Of a stretch of DNA of 64,000 nucleotides, positions 8,595 through 16,369 are shown piece by piece. Source of the stretch: Winogradskyella ludwigii (GTDB lineage: Bacteria; Bacteroidota; Bacteroidia; Flavobacteriales; Flavobacteriaceae); NCBI RefSeq assembly GCF_013403985.1, contig NZ_JABFDF010000003.1:372001-436000 (forward strand). Direction: 5' to 3'. The stretch's first letter is position 1. Every line of letters starts with the position of its first letter. The position numbers and the translations under genes are program-made. Below the pieces are notes generated by a model. The model did not search any database and was not told the DNA's origin. It worked only from the letters and a program-made list of their open reading frames with translations.

Positions 8595-11510
8595 TTAATT
8601 TTCAATCTTCACAATTGACATTTTTCCATTATATGGTCTATTCCCTTTGGTCTCTAATGCCTTATTAGCACTACTAATATTATCAAATTTCTCATAGTAT
8701 ATATAATCTTTACTGGTGTTAACATCATGGAAGAAATCTACATTAGTTCGTCCTGATGCTACAACTTTGGTTATAAACTCATTTCGTCTTTTTACATTAC
8801 TATGTACAGCAATTATAAGGTAGTATCCACTTTCAATATGTTGAATATTTTTTAATATTTTAATGTTGTTACCAAGCGCTTCACCAAAATCAAAATCTTC
8901 AGCTTTAAAAGGTGTTTCGCTTAATGGAGTAGTGGACTTTATGTTTTCTAACATCGCTCTATCTTGACTAAACCTATCATCTTCATTACTAAAATCTGCA
9001 CGTTTAATACGTCTTCTTTTTTCAACTTCTGTAGCGATTTTAATAGTTTCTAATCTCTGGTTCAATTGTGCTTTTACGTCGTTAGCTTTTACTTGTTCTG
9101 ATTGTAACCTTTTGATTTCTTTTTTGTAGAATAATGAAACTTCATCCATAGCGAAAACACCATTTTCGATACGCTCTTCATAAAGGTCATTTAATTCGTC
9201 AATCTTATTGTTACGTGTGTTTATTACATTATCTAAATCTGCTTTAATTGCATTAAGCTTATTGTTTTCTGCAGTAACACTTTTAAAAGGTTTTGGTTGC
9301 ACAGCGATACCTTGTTCACTTAGATCATTTTCTTCTTTTAAGTCTTTTAAATCTTGATCTTTAATAGCGATAATAGCGTTGAACTCTTTTAATAATTCGT
9401 TTTGATCTTCTTTAGAACTTTCAGTCAATTCTGAAATACTTTGCATTGATTTAGCTAACTCATCTGTTGGGATAGAAACAACTTCTTCTTTAGCTATTTG
9501 TTCTGCTAATAATGCTGCATTCGCTTCAGCTTCTTCTTTCGCTTTCTGTTCTGCTAATAATGCTGCATTCGCTTCAGCTTCTTCTTTAGCTTTCTGTTCT
9601 GCTAATAGTGCTGCATTTGCTTCAGCTTCCTCTTTAGCTTTTTGTTCTGCCAATAGTGCTGCATTTGCTTCAGCCTCCTCTTTAGCTTTTTGTTCTACCA
9701 ATAGTGCTGCATTTGCTTCAGCTTCTTCTTTAGCTTTCTGCTCTGCTAATAGTGCTGCCTTTGCTTCAGCTTCTTCTTTAGCTTTCTGCTCTGCTAATAG
9801 TACTGCTTTTGCTTCAGCCTCTTCCTTAGCTTTTTGCTCTGCTAATAGTGCTGCATTTGCTTCAGCTTGTTCTTTAGCTTTTTGCTCTGCTAATAGTGCT
9901 GCATTTGCTTCAGCTTCTTCTTTAGCTTTTTGTTCTGCTAATAATGTTGCTTTTGCATCAGTTTCTTCTTTAGCTTTCTGTTCTGCTAATAGTGCTGCTT
10001 TTGCTTCAGCTTGTTCTTTAGCTTTTTGTTCTGCTAATAATGCTGCATTTGCTTCAGCTTCTTCTTTAGCTTTTTGTTCTGCTAATAATGTTGCTTTTGC
10101 TTCAGCTTGTTCTTTAGCTTTTTGTTCTGCTTGAAGTCTAGCTCTTGTTTCTGCTCTTTCAGCAGCTTTCTTATCAGCTTCTAACTTGTCAATTTTAGCT
10201 TGTTCTTTTGCTAATTCTTCAGCTAATTCTTCAGCTTTTTGGTTTTCTATTAGTTTAGCTTTAGCATCAGCTTCTTCTTCAGCTTTTTGTTCCGCTAATA
10301 ATGCCGCTTTTGCATCTGTTTCTTCCTCAGCATTTTGTTTCGCTAATAGTATAGCTTCTTTTCTAGCATTCTGTTTTGCTAGTAGTGCTGCTTTCTCATC
10401 TGCTTCTCTCTTAGCTTTGGCTTTGATTTTTTCTTCTCTATCTAATTTAGCTTGTGCTAAAGCATCTGCTTTTTCTTTAGCATTAGTATTAGTTTTCTTG
10501 TTAGCAACTTTTGATTTTTTAGTTTTAGTGTAGCGACGTTTTTTATTTCCACCAGAAAGAAGACCAACAACTTCGTCTTCTCTGCTATAATCGTAATAAT
10601 TATTGTTTTTAAATCGGTAAGCCAAAGTGATTTCATGAGAAGGACCATAAGTGCTTAAATCACCTAAAGCCTTTTCAAAATTATATTCAATAGCAATTTG
10701 TGTTGTAATATTAATTCCTAATCCACCAGAAGCACCATAAAGCGTATTGTATCCGGCTTGCGCCCAAATGCCTTTAGGAACAGTTACCATAGCTACAGCA
10801 GAAATGATAGTTTCATCTTTCTGAAAGTCTGATCGGATTAAACTTGAAAATTTACTTTCTTCAAAAAAGCCTCTGCCATTCATATAACCTGTATACATGA
10901 TGTGAGCTTGGATACTTTGTTCAGGGTTGTCTTGAATAAGTTCTGAAGAATTAAAGTTATATAATGCGAAATTATTTAAGGCCAATCCAAAATCTAAAAA
11001 CTCTGTACCGTAATTAATACCAGGATTAATAGTTAGTAGAAAGTTCTCAGGTAAATTTTGTAACGACGGATCGTCAAAATTAGTAATTACGTTTGCTGTA
11101 TTAACTCCACTTTTATAAGCACCAATATTAAGACCAAATGTAAGATTGTTATATCTGGTTAACTTTGCATTGTAAGCGAAGTTCAAAATTCCACCAAAGG
11201 TGGTTAATACTCCATAGTTTTGTTGAAAAAGACCTAAACCGGCTCCTATGTTTTCTCCAAAACGACCAGAATAACTTGCTAAATAGGTGAGTGGTGCATT
11301 TTCAAATTGTACCCATTCTCGTTTATTGTATATACTGATATATTTTGTTTGTTCTCTAACAAAACTAAAAGTTGGGTTTATGGTGTAACGGTTAAATGTG
11401 AGTGAATTTCGTGTTGGTATGGCAAGCGAAACTACACCGTCGTCTTCTTGAGCATAGAAGTTCTGTACAGAAAATATAGATAATATAAGAAGTAAAAAAA
11501 CTGCTTTCAT
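8595..11510 (-). CDS. PorP/SprF family protein with long repeat helix and SPOR-like C-terminus
   Basis: This encodes 971 residues. The signal peptide covers 1-21. Residues 22 to about 310 are a PorP/SprF barrel (TFNRYTINPTFSFVREQ, GRFGENIGAGLGLFQQNYG). Then come a Lys/Arg-rich stretch (about 322-345) and an Ala/Glu/Lys-rich region. Residues about 460-675 hold about fourteen near-identical 16-residue units of the type LLAEQKAKEEAEANAA. A charged helical region follows, and the last 75 or so residues (GYYLIIAVHSNVKRRNEF to the end) resemble a SPOR-type fold. An ordinary SprF is about 300-350 residues, so this is a large fusion. The likely layout is an outer-membrane barrel, a periplasmic helix and a terminal domain that could reach peptidoglycan. 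It sits one base downstream of the preceding CDS and 69 bp upstream of the SprB-like gene, probably in one operon. Confidence 0.85.
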   Translation of the reverse strand: MKAVFLLLILSIFSVQNFYAQEDDGVVSLAIPTRNSLTFNRYTINPTFSFVREQTKYISIYNKREWVQFENAPLTYLASYSGRFGENIGAGLGLFQQNYGVLTTFGGILNFAYNAKLTRYNNLTFGLNIGAYKSGVNTANVITNFDDPSLQNLPENFLLTINPGINYGTEFLDFGLALNNFALYNFNSSELIQDNPEQSIQAHIMYTGYMNGRGFFEESKFSSLIRSDFQKDETIISAVAMVTVPKGIWAQAGYNTLYGASGGLGINITTQIAIEYNFEKALGDLSTYGPSHEITLAYRFKNNNYYDYSREDEVVGLLSGGNKKRRYTKTKKSKVANKKTNTNAKEKADALAQAKLDREEKIKAKAKREADEKAALLAKQNARKEAILLAKQNAEEETDAKAALLAEQKAEEEADAKAKLIENQKAEELAEELAKEQAKIDKLEADKKAAERAETRARLQAEQKAKEQAEAKATLLAEQKAKEEAEANAALLAEQKAKEQAEAKAALLAEQKAKEETDAKATLLAEQKAKEEAEANAALLAEQKAKEQAEANAALLAEQKAKEEAEAKAVLLAEQKAKEEAEAKAALLAEQKAKEEAEANAALLVEQKAKEEAEANAALLAEQKAKEEAEANAALLAEQKAKEEAEANAALLAEQKAKEEAEANAALLAEQIAKEEVVSIPTDELAKSMQSISELTESSKEDQNELLKEFNAIIAIKDQDLKDLKEENDLSEQGIAVQPKPFKSVTAENNKLNAIKADLDNVINTRNNKIDELNDLYEERIENGVFAMDEVSLFYKKEIKRLQSEQVKANDVKAQLNQRLETIKIATEVEKRRRIKRADFSNEDDRFSQDRAMLENIKSTTPLSETPFKAEDFDFGEALGNNIKILKNIQHIESGYYLIIAVHSNVKRRNEFITKVVASGRTNVDFFHDVNTSKDYIYYEKFDNISSANKALETKGNRPYNGKMSIVKIEN
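9485..10130 (-). repeat. 48-bp tandem repeat array (16-residue units) inside the SprF fusion gene
   Basis: About fourteen head-to-tail units of exactly 48 bp encode LLAEQKAKEEAEANAA with small changes (K/N, E/Q, A/V/T, one LLVEQ, one EQIAKEE). Neighbouring units at the 3' end of the gene are nearly identical at DNA level, while units nearer the 5' end have drifted more. That fits recent unit gain at one end. The phase is 16 residues, not 7, 11 or 14. Confidence 0.92.
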
Positions 11511-11511
11511 A

Positions 11512-12975
11512 TTATTTCACTACGGTAATAGTTCCTTTTTTAGTTTTATTATCAGCTGTTGTGATGATGTAATAATAAACTTGGTTAATGCTGGTTAGGT
11601 CTAAATCGTCTTCTGGCCAATTATTTAAGTATTCATTGGTCTTAAATACTATTTTTCCGCGATTGGTCATTATTATAATTTCAGTATCTGTGCCACTTAT
11701 GTACTCCGTTGGTATTATCCATGTATCATTTATGTTGTCTCCGTTAGGACTGATAAGATTTGGAATATCTTCAACTTCAGGAAAAAGATCTAAAGCTTCA
11801 GCAATACTAAAAAAATACTCAACTGAAACCATACAGCCTGTTGTTTCTGAAACCACAACGCTATAATCTCCAAATTCAGTAGCTTCAAATGTTGCTCCTA
11901 TAGCACCAGAAATAATAGTATCGTTTAAATACCATGTAAATTCAGGGCTTTGAGCTGTTGTTGTTACATTTACAGTTAAAGATTCGTCAGCTAACATCTC
12001 ATTAAACTCAGCAACATCTATAGAACTGTCAAATAATTCGCTAACCAACTCAATAGAGCCAGAAGCAGAACAGTCTCCTAAATCTACTTGAACTGAAAAT
12101 GTACCAGACTCATTAGTTTGATACATCTGACTAGTAGCGCCTGAAATAATATTACCATTTTTAAACCATTGGTAACTGTTACCTGCTATAGTAGATAGCG
12201 TGTTCATACCTTGTTCTGGGCAAAATGGATTTCCAAGACTTGAAGCTATTGTTGCGTTGGCTTCTCCTGAAATAGCTTCGCTAATTGTAACACGATTAGA
12301 AAAAGAATCTGACGTACAACTGCCATAATTTGTTCTTACAAAATAAGTACCTTCCGTATTTACAGCTAATGTTGCGCCATCTGCTACAAAAATGTTAGTT
12401 GTTGGGCTAGTTACTTTATACCACTTAAATGTTAGATTTGGATAGAGTAGAGGAGAGTCATTAGATCCAGTACCAGGATTATCTATAGACAGTAAATAAC
12501 TACCACCTGCACAATAAGCACCAGTAGCTACTAAGTTATTTATTGTAAATGGTGAGTCTTGAATTTTATAGTAAGCTGCAAATGGTGTTGATCTAGAACT
12601 TGTTGCTACAGGAGCGCTACTCTTAATACGAATACGGTAATTTTCTCCAGCCGTTGTTTCTGGTAATGAAAAGCCAACCGTTGCAGGTGAAACCGTTACA
12701 GATCCAGGAGCTGTAGTATGTATAACTGTAGGATTTGTAAATTCTCCATCGGCGTCAGACATTTCAATTGTAAATTGATTTGAGGCATTTAATGCCGTCT
12801 CAGGTGAAAAAATAAAAGTAGTGTAATACGTATTAAAAGATGGACTTGCACAGGCTTGACTAAATCCCAAATTAGGAGTCCCAATAACTACTTGCGCATT
12901 GGCACGTGTTGACATACAGATGACAAGTAAGCAAATTCCATAGAAAATATTTTTCAGGATGGTTGGTTTAAGCAT
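11512..12975 (-). CDS. Secreted protein with Ig-like segments and T9SS type B sorting domain
   Basis: This encodes 487 residues. The N-terminus is a signal peptide (IFYGICLLVICMSTRANAQ). The body has repeated beta-sandwich/Ig-like segments marked by YFVRTNYGSCTS, FSVQVDLGDCSASG and YSVVVSETTGC, similar to the spacer domains of gliding adhesins. The last 84 residues form a type B T9SS sorting domain (LISPNGDNINDTWIIP, IIMTNRGKIVFKT, YYYIITT). Its stop codon is one base from the start of the SprF-fusion gene, so the two are surely co-transcribed. The 96 bp upstream contain no TAnnTTTG box on this strand, so transcription may come from the gene before it. The role is probably as a surface component secreted with the SprB-like protein. 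No enzymatic motif is visible. Confidence 0.85.
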   Translation of the reverse strand: MLKPTILKNIFYGICLLVICMSTRANAQVVIGTPNLGFSQACASPSFNTYYTTFIFSPETALNASNQFTIEMSDADGEFTNPTVIHTTAPGSVTVSPATVGFSLPETTAGENYRIRIKSSAPVATSSRSTPFAAYYKIQDSPFTINNLVATGAYCAGGSYLLSIDNPGTGSNDSPLLYPNLTFKWYKVTSPTTNIFVADGATLAVNTEGTYFVRTNYGSCTSDSFSNRVTISEAISGEANATIASSLGNPFCPEQGMNTLSTIAGNSYQWFKNGNIISGATSQMYQTNESGTFSVQVDLGDCSASGSIELVSELFDSSIDVAEFNEMLADESLTVNVTTTAQSPEFTWYLNDTIISGAIGATFEATEFGDYSVVVSETTGCMVSVEYFFSIAEALDLFPEVEDIPNLISPNGDNINDTWIIPTEYISGTDTEIIIMTNRGKIVFKTNEYLNNWPEDDLDLTSINQVYYYIITTADNKTKKGTITVVK

Positions 12976-13071
12976 TTTATAGGGATTGTAATGTTTTAAT
13001 CAATAAGCTGTTGTGGGTTTGTCAGAATCATAATAACTATTATTATGCGTTATCTTTTGCTGTAATAATTG

Positions 13072-14397
13072 TTATTCGTCCTCGTCATCATCGTCATCAT
13101 CATAACTGTTTGAAGCTATAATTTTATTAATTCGTAATCTAAAATCTGGATATCTACTATTGTTAGAATCAATAAAAGTTTCAGAATCTGGACCTTTTGA
13201 ATATACATTATCAAAAGCTCTACTTCCATACCAACTTTCTAAATCGTCATTGTTTCTGCTATCTTCTTTGAAAATGTTTCCTTTACAGTTATTAAAATAA
13301 GAGCTCGTAAATTTTATTTTACCTAAACTTTCACCATCGATTAATATACGGCTGTCAAAAATTACAGCTGGCATAAATCCAGAAATCACACTTTTATAAA
13401 TATTAAAAGAGGCATCAGGACCAATAAATATCGCTTCTTGTACTAAACCAACTTTAATATCTGATTTTAAATCTTTACTTACATTAAGTAATGTAAGATT
13501 TTCAGCATTTACAAATGTTTCCTTTTTAGAAGTGTCTGCATCTTCTTTTAGATTGTATGAACTTACAGCAATACTTCGAGATCCATCTGCACTTGATATA
13601 TAAGGAGATCTTATTGCTAAAGCGTTAGAAATATTACATTGTGTTCCTGTTCTAAAATCGTAATCATTTTTATTTGCTCTATACGATATTGTCTGTGTTA
13701 GGTTTACTTCTCCGCCTAGTATAGTAAATGAATTTCCTTTACAGTAACTAACCATTACATTATCTATAGAAGTCTTAAAGCCGACGCCTGCTAATGTAAT
13801 TCCGCTAAACTCACCAAAATTCTTTGTTGTTTTACCTGCATATTCAACTCTAACATATTTTAAAGAACCAGAGTTACTTTCTACATTATCACCACCATAA
13901 CTAATATTTTCGGTAGATGTTGGGTTTAATCCAAAATTAAGAGAAGCTATATTTCCAAATGTATTGATAGGTGCGTTACCTAATATAAAAATTCCGCCCC
14001 AATCACCTGCGTTTTTGTCAGTTCTACTAGATGTAAAAATAATAGGGTCTGTAGGTTCACCTTCAGCAAGAATTTTAGATCCGTTACTAATAGTTAAAGA
14101 TCCTTTAGTTTTATAATCACCTAAGATTACAGTTCCTGGCTCTATAGTTAACGTTGTGCTATCTGTAACAAAAACATCACCAAGTAGAAGGTAAGTGTTT
14201 CGTTTTGTTAAAGTTATATTTTCAGAAATGTTACCTGTTAGTATTTGTGTAGCTTCACCATAATTAGGTTTGTTTGGTTGAAAGTCCGTCCAAGGGTCTA
14301 ACCAATTATTGTAACCTGTAATTCCTTTTTCTTGTTGAGCAAATAAATTACTAAACACTAGTAAAAGCAGAAGCGTAGTAGATGTAATTTTTTTCAT
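13072..14397 (-). CDS. Secreted beta-helix-like protein with poly-acidic C-terminus
   Basis: This encodes 441 residues from the ATG at 14397, which begins the signal peptide MKKITSTTLLLLLVFSNLFAQQ. The reading frame stays open to 14508, but a good promoter (-33/-7 at 14479-14448) lies inside that extension, so the shorter start is preferred. The body has the pattern of secreted parallel beta-helix proteins of Bacteroidota: VTDSTTLTIEPGTVILGD, KILAEGEPTDPIIFTS, GDWGGIFILGNAPI, SLKYVRVEYAGK, then strand-turn repeats. The C-terminus is DDDDDDEDE. No type B sorting domain is recognisable. It probably acts in the outer membrane or periplasm; function unknown. It may be the first gene of the transcript leading into the gliding block. 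Confidence 0.72.
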   Translation of the reverse strand: MKKITSTTLLLLLVFSNLFAQQEKGITGYNNWLDPWTDFQPNKPNYGEATQILTGNISENITLTKRNTYLLLGDVFVTDSTTLTIEPGTVILGDYKTKGSLTISNGSKILAEGEPTDPIIFTSSRTDKNAGDWGGIFILGNAPINTFGNIASLNFGLNPTSTENISYGGDNVESNSGSLKYVRVEYAGKTTKNFGEFSGITLAGVGFKTSIDNVMVSYCKGNSFTILGGEVNLTQTISYRANKNDYDFRTGTQCNISNALAIRSPYISSADGSRSIAVSSYNLKEDADTSKKETFVNAENLTLLNVSKDLKSDIKVGLVQEAIFIGPDASFNIYKSVISGFMPAVIFDSRILIDGESLGKIKFTSSYFNNCKGNIFKEDSRNNDDLESWYGSRAFDNVYSKGPDSETFIDSNNSRYPDFRLRINKIIASNSYDDDDDDEDE

Positions 14398-14447
14398 AAT
14401 AGGTAAATTTATTATTGATAAATTATGGGTGTTGGGACTAATTACAT

Positions 14448-14479
14448 CAAACATATAAATTTTATCTATGAAACACAAA
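14448..14479 (-). promoter_or_regulatory. Promoter for the beta-helix gene
   Basis: On the minus strand TTTG (14479-14476), 20 bases, then TATGTTTG (14455-14448) match the Bacteroidota sigma-A consensus TTTG-N17-23-TAnnTTTG. The predicted start site is near 14441, giving a leader of about 44 nt to the ATG at 14397. Confidence 0.65.
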
Positions 14480-14590
14480 TAATATCGATAAAATACATTA
14501 TTTAACACCCTTTGTAAGTTAAATACTACGATAATTTACTTTATGACGACTAATTGTAATGATAAACGGTTTTTATCAATAAATATTTAC

Positions 14591-14626
14591 AAATAAAAAA
14601 ACCTTGACCAAAAATGGTCAAGGTTT
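14591..14626 (-). terminator. Rho-independent terminator of the 152-residue protein gene
   Basis: A 12-bp perfect stem (14599-14610 with 14615-14626, AAACCTTGACCA) has a 4-nt loop. Read on the minus strand it is followed by TTTTATTT. It lies 32 bp past the stop codon at 14659. Confidence 0.8.
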
Positions 14627-14658
14627 AAAAAAAACACATAATAATTAAAAAAAACTAA

Positions 14659-15117
14659 CTAATCTTTTTTGAAATCTTCGTACGTATGTAATGCTTTTAA
14701 AGTTGATTCATAAAAAAGAATCGCTGCAATTAAATCTGTAGTATCAGAATAAGGCAATATCTTTTTTTGGAATTCTATAGTACTATCAAAATAAGTGGTA
14801 GAAGCTTCAATATTTTCTTCTAACGCTTTTTTATTATCTTTTGTATCTGGTATTCCAAGAGTCTCCATAGTAATTCCTGGTTTAGTTGCAAATGCTATAT
14901 TTGGAAGGATATTTACAATAACTTCAATTCGTTCTATATATAGAACAAGTAAGTCTCCTTTTTTCATATCTTTTAAGTCAGAACGACTATGGTATTTTGA
15001 GATATTTACTTTACCGCTAATAATGCTTTGTGACTCTTTGTTTTTTTGAGCAAAACTAAAGCTTATCAACAGAAAAAATAGAGCACTAAATAAAGTAGAT
15101 TTGGTTTTCATATTCAC
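14659..15117 (-). CDS. Small secreted hypothetical protein
   Basis: This encodes 152 residues, or 150 if translation starts at the second Met. The N-terminus MKTKSTLFSALFFLLISFSFAQ is a clear signal peptide. The mature part is Lys/Glu-rich and mostly helical after a short stretch (SGKVNISKYHSRSDLKDMKKGDLL) that resembles the start of a beta domain. There are no Cys residues and no catalytic motif. I do not recognise the family. It stands alone, with its own promoter (15171-15142) and a strong terminator, and a 530-bp intergenic region separates it from the divergent gene at 15648. Confidence 0.7.
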   Translation of the reverse strand: MNMKTKSTLFSALFFLLISFSFAQKNKESQSIISGKVNISKYHSRSDLKDMKKGDLLVLYIERIEVIVNILPNIAFATKPGITMETLGIPDTKDNKKALEENIEASTTYFDSTIEFQKKILPYSDTTDLIAAILFYESTLKALHTYEDFKKD

Positions 15118-15141
15118 GCTTTTTTATTAATCTTAGTTAGA

Positions 15142-15171
15142 CAAAACTATACAATTAATTAAATAAAACAA
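15142..15171 (-). promoter_or_regulatory. Promoter for the 152-residue secreted protein gene
   Basis: On the minus strand TTG (15171-15169), 19 bases, then TAGTTTTG (15149-15142) match the Bacteroidota consensus exactly in the -7 element. The leader to the ATG at 15117 is about 18 nt. Confidence 0.65.
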
Positions 15172-15647
15172 CATATTTGGGGATTTTTCGTAAAACATTT
15201 TTACTTACGAAATACCAATTTCGAGGTTAAACTACTAGTTTACTTGATAAAACGCATATTTTATCGACGAAATACTTTAGGCGATTTTCATTTTACTTTC
15301 TACTTTAGTTGACACTATTTGCATACAAACTCAATTTAAAATTTATAAAATTAAGATATCTTTTGTGATTAAAAATTGTCTTTATTTTACAAAAACAAGC
15401 GCGAAAATTATATCTTATTTTGGTTGAAATACTAACGCATAATACCTCATAATAGTTTACTATAAATGAACTTGTTTAAGGACGTTTTACATTCTGTTTT
15501 ATAGCTCTTATATATTTGTGATGAGTATTTCATCGGAAAATATGGTTTCTTTTTTCAGTTTATCGTAAAAAAAAGAGCATTGATGTGATTTTTAGGAGAT
15601 TACCATTTTAAAGCATGAAATTTGGTTAAACCCAAATGCTTAACTAA
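15172..15647. other. Long divergent intergenic region
   Basis: No credible gene in either direction. It holds a perfect inverted repeat CGAAAT-ACCA-ATTTCG (15208-15223), further copies of the half-site near 15185 and 15269, and a second palindrome TAAACTA-C-TAGTTTA at about 15226-15240. The plus-strand box TATATTTG at 15511-15518 could be the -7 element for the gene at 15648; its -33 partner is poor. Confidence 0.5.
15511..15518 (+). promoter_or_regulatory. Candidate -7 box for the intradiol-dioxygenase-like gene
   Basis: TATATTTG matches TAnnTTTG. No clear TTG is found 17-23 bases upstream (the sequence there is GTTTTAC). The leader would be about 120 nt. Confidence 0.35.
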
Positions 15648-16259
15648 ATGAAAAATTTAATCAGATTAATTTGTTTTATTTGTTTCTTCAGTGTTATAAA
15701 TCCTATTGCAGCACAAGAATCTAATTCAATTTTAGACCTTAATAGTCCGTTATACGATCGTGCAGAAGATCAATTAAGTAATACAGATACAATCCCGGAT
15801 TATAGATCTAAAACCAATAAATTAAAATTAACAGGTATTATATATCAAAGTGATGGTATAACTCCAGCAAAGGATGTTATATTATTTATTGAGCAGCCTG
15901 ATGAGGATGGTGATTTCGATTTAAGAAAAACAGGTGACGACCGTTATGTTTTTCATAGAAGTTGGGTTAAAACAGATGCTGATGGAAGATATACATTATA
16001 CACATTTGTGCCAGGTGGAGATAGACGTTACAAACAACTACAACAAATATTCCCATTAATAAAAGCTCCTACACAACAGATTTATGAAGTTGATACGTTT
16101 CTTTTTGATGAAGATCCGTTACTTACTAAAGCATGTAGAAAACGTATGGCTAAAAAGGGAGATGCTACTCGAATTCTGAAATTAAAATCTTTAGAAGGTA
16201 TGTATGTTGCAGAACGTAATATAATCTTAAAAGAAGATTTAGAAATTGCAAGATCTTAA
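15648..16259 (+). CDS. Secreted intradiol-dioxygenase-like protein, probably non-catalytic
   Basis: This encodes 203 residues. The signal peptide MKNLIRLICFICFFSVINPIAAQ is followed by a beta-sandwich with the intradiol ring-cleavage dioxygenase pattern: LTGIIYQSDGITPAKDVILFI (about 59-80), WVKTDADGRYTLYTFVPG (about 103-121), then DTFLFDEDPLL (about 147-158) at the place of the family's TQLYFEGDP strand. The usual PAHIHF segment with two iron-binding histidines is replaced by IFPLIKAP, and only one His is left in the domain. I infer a structural or carbohydrate/peptide-binding role rather than aromatic-ring cleavage. It is monocistronic and followed by a terminator hairpin. Confidence 0.6.
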   Translation: MKNLIRLICFICFFSVINPIAAQESNSILDLNSPLYDRAEDQLSNTDTIPDYRSKTNKLKLTGIIYQSDGITPAKDVILFIEQPDEDGDFDLRKTGDDRYVFHRSWVKTDADGRYTLYTFVPGGDRRYKQLQQIFPLIKAPTQQIYEVDTFLFDEDPLLTKACRKRMAKKGDATRILKLKSLEGMYVAERNIILKEDLEIARS

Positions 16260-16281
16260 TTAAATATAAACAACACATTTT

Positions 16282-16315
16282 AAACGTCCTAAATTAGTCT
16301 TTAAGACGTTTTTTA
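16282..16315 (+). terminator. Probable terminator after the dioxygenase-like gene
   Basis: AAACGTC (16282-16288) pairs with GACGTTT (16305-16311) over a 16-nt loop and is followed by a T run. The stem is modest, so confidence is limited. Confidence 0.5.
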
Positions 16316-16369
16316 TATCTAATAGTTTTCTAGAAAAAATCTAAATCAGTTTAAAACTTAAAAACAACA

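Noticed and set aside
9485..10130. Possible CRISPR array (regular 48-bp period)
   Set aside because: Units are contiguous without unique spacers and keep an open reading frame; it is a coding tandem repeat.
10186..10533. 115-codon open frame antisense to the SprF fusion (Ser/Ala/Phe-rich)
   Set aside because: It is the complement of the Glu/Lys/Ala repeat region; low-complexity shadow.
14397..14508. N-terminal extension of the beta-helix gene to 14508
   Set aside because: A good promoter lies in this interval and the signal peptide starts at 14397.
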